The notes under the pieces are model-generated. The model saw nothing but the letters and a program-made list of their open reading frames with translations, did no database searches and was not told the DNA's origin. 64,000 nucleotides of DNA from the NCBI RefSeq assembly GCF_026723865.1, contig NZ_CP113529.1, positions 1,178,001-1,242,000 on the forward strand, given 5' to 3'. Both the position numbers and the translations under genes were made by a program. The DNA is from Mycobacterium sp. Aquia_216. GTDB taxonomy: Bacteria > Actinomycetota > Actinomycetes > Mycobacteriales > Mycobacteriaceae. Below, piece after piece: positions 62,790 to 64,000 of the stretch (the stretch's first letter is position 1; each line of letters begins with the position of its first letter).

Positions 62790-63794
62790 TCAGCTGCCGT
62801 CGATTTCAGCGACGATCTTGCCGAGAACTTTTCGTCCGCCGAGCCGCGCGAGCGCCTCGGGAATGTCCTGGAACGACACCGTTTCACTTACCGTGGGCTG
62901 GATGGCGCCGGCGTCGACGAATTGCGCGAGACCCCGCAGGATCTCTTCGACATGCTCACGGCTGTAGCCGGCCGCAAGCACACCAACCAGCGTCGTATTG
63001 GTCAGGACCATCATTTGGACGTCGGGGGTCGGCCACGCACCACTGGCGAAACCGACGGCCAGATGCCGGCCGTCACGAGCCAGGGCGCCCATGGCCGCAG
63101 TGCCCTGCGCACCGCCGACGGGATCGAAGACCAGGTCGACACCAGCCCAATTGGTCGCTTCTCGCAGTGCCTGCGCGAGTGGTGCTCCGTCGGCGGTGGT
63201 GTCGCCATGGGCCACGACGACGTGGTCCGCACCCAGTGACCGACAGAATTCGGCCCTCCTGTCGTCGCTGACGACGGCAAGCACCTCCGCGTGCAAAGCC
63301 TTGCCGAGTTGGACTGCCGCGATCCCGCTCCCGCCCGCGGCGCCGAGCACCGTAAGCCGTTGTCCCGCACCGAGTCCGCCCCGATCAACCAGACCGATCC
63401 AGGCAGTCGTGTTAGGAATCCAGAAACCGGCGGCGGCGGAGTCGTCCAGGCCGGGGGGAGCCGGGAAGACGTTGCTGGCATGGGCGAGAGCTTCGGCGGC
63501 GAAGGATCCATTGCCGCTGACGAAGTCGCTGACCCCCAGCACGCGGGTGCCGATCGCGATATCGGCGCCCGGCCCGACCGCGGTGACGGTGCCGACGAAC
63601 TCCTGCCCCGGCGTGAATGGCAGCGGGGGTGTCAGCGGATAGGTGCCGCGACACATCAGCACATCGGGCAGTCCGAGCCCGGCCGCCGCAACCTTGATTC
63701 TGACGTGTTCGGCGCCCGGGTCCGGCGGGTCCCGGTCCACTTGGCGCAGCACATCGATCGGCTCGCCGATGCCGTGAACCTGCCAAGCCTTCAC
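62790..63794 (-). CDS. NADPH:quinone oxidoreductase, zinc-independent MDR family
   Basis: The 334-residue medium-chain dehydrogenase has the N-terminal VKAWQVHGIGEPIDVL, a GHE-like TPGQEFVGTVTAVGPG without the zinc ligands of alcohol dehydrogenases, and the nucleotide motif LTVLGAAGGSGIAAVQL (GGxGxA type). It should be a quinone oxidoreductase or enoyl reductase using NADPH. GTG 63794 is chosen: GGAGAAAG lies about 8 nt upstream, and the 23 codons before it are unlike the family. The upstream region up to the window end is short. Confidence 0.87.
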   Translation of the reverse strand: MKAWQVHGIGEPIDVLRQVDRDPPDPGAEHVRIKVAAAGLGLPDVLMCRGTYPLTPPLPFTPGQEFVGTVTAVGPGADIAIGTRVLGVSDFVSGNGSFAAEALAHASNVFPAPPGLDDSAAAGFWIPNTTAWIGLVDRGGLGAGQRLTVLGAAGGSGIAAVQLGKALHAEVLAVVSDDRRAEFCRSLGADHVVVAHGDTTADGAPLAQALREATNWAGVDLVFDPVGGAQGTAAMGALARDGRHLAVGFASGAWPTPDVQMMVLTNTTLVGVLAAGYSREHVEEILRGLAQFVDAGAIQPTVSETVSFQDIPEALARLGGRKVLGKIVAEIDGS

Positions 63795-63872
63795 TGGACG
63801 GCTTTCTCCATGGAGCGGCACCCTACCAGCGGCGTTGGTCAAATATCTTGGTGCGTCTGCCAATACCGTTCG

Positions 63873-64000
63873 TTACCTGATGTTGCGAACCGTCCCATGG
63901 GTCAAATCGACCTCGGCAACCGCATGCGGCTCCCTGCGCATCGCGGGGATCTTGGTCGTCGCCGAGCTGGAACGAACGGCGCGTGCATCAGATACCGGTC
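63873..64000 (-). CDS. possible C-terminal fragment of a protein running off the window
   Basis: The minus strand is open from the window end to a TAA at 63873, giving at least 42 codons ending EVDLTHGTVRNIR. The plus strand is also open here from an ATG at about 63880. Composition does not clearly favour either. I list the minus-strand frame only as a possibility. Confidence 0.2.
   Translation of the reverse strand, partial: PVSDARAVRSSSATTKIPAMRREPHAVAEVDLTHGTVRNIR

Overview
The window is chromosomal DNA from a Mycobacterium, most likely a non-tuberculous, slow-growing-type species. It is GC-rich, and its gene order follows M. tuberculosis H37Rv from about Rv0513 to Rv0566c. Family names and Rv numbers come from recognition of the translated sequence, not from a search. 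Start codons are mixed (ATG, GTG, TTG), and many neighbours overlap by stop/start (ATGA, GTGA, TTGA).

Layout. 1-6600: end of the hemB-side membrane genes, an OprA-like anti-anti-sigma factor, and a cell-surface acyl-transfer/esterase group (two acyltransferase-3 proteins, an SGNH hydrolase, an Ag85-like esterase) with a previously easy-to-miss 38-aa ORF. 6837-10787: alkanesulfonate monooxygenase, an MHS-type transporter and an amino acid permease. 11265-18595: hemL plus a tightly overlapping cytochrome c maturation operon (histidine phosphatase, thioredoxin-like lipoprotein, CcdA, ResB, CcsA, MinD-like ATPase). 19219-23097: fabH, menA, MTA phosphorylase, GalE-like epimerase. 23105-30786: a membrane/glycosylation-like block (polytopic membrane proteins, a Thr/Pro-repeat membrane protein, a GT2 glycosyltransferase, a CofC-like protein, an inserted APC permease). 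30798-36300: menE, pitA and menB with small genes. 36314-40532: an island of six redox and regulator genes lying where M. tuberculosis carries vapBC3. 40612-53155: fadD8, amidohydrolase, menC, bpoC, menD, DUF3592, mgtA, menG, the salicylate-type methyltransferase and menJ. 53201-61115: grcC1, htpX, exported MsrB, lone HicB, gpsA, a Baeyer-Villiger monooxygenase, a three-gene Xre/RES/DinB operon and yajQ. 61185-64000: tRNA-Tyr, poorly characterised small ORFs, a DUF732 protein and a quinone oxidoreductase.

How it works together. The backbone is respiratory: menD, menC, menE, menB, menA, menG and menJ make and reduce menaquinone, grcC1 probably supplies a prenyl chain, and the ccdA/resB/ccsA operon assembles c-type cytochromes, with hemL feeding heme. 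Accessory genes sit between these conserved blocks at sites where M. tuberculosis has other genes (PE_PGRS6 and vapBC3 are absent here). The best regulatory signals are perfect palindromes: an 18-7-18 inverted repeat before the Xre/RES operon, twin operators in the TetR and MarR divergent regions, and an operator overlapping a near-consensus promoter in front of the Rv0560c-type methyltransferase.

The most likely undescribed systems are the Xre-RES-DinB operon and the self-regulated redox island flanked by a duplicated 37-bp element.
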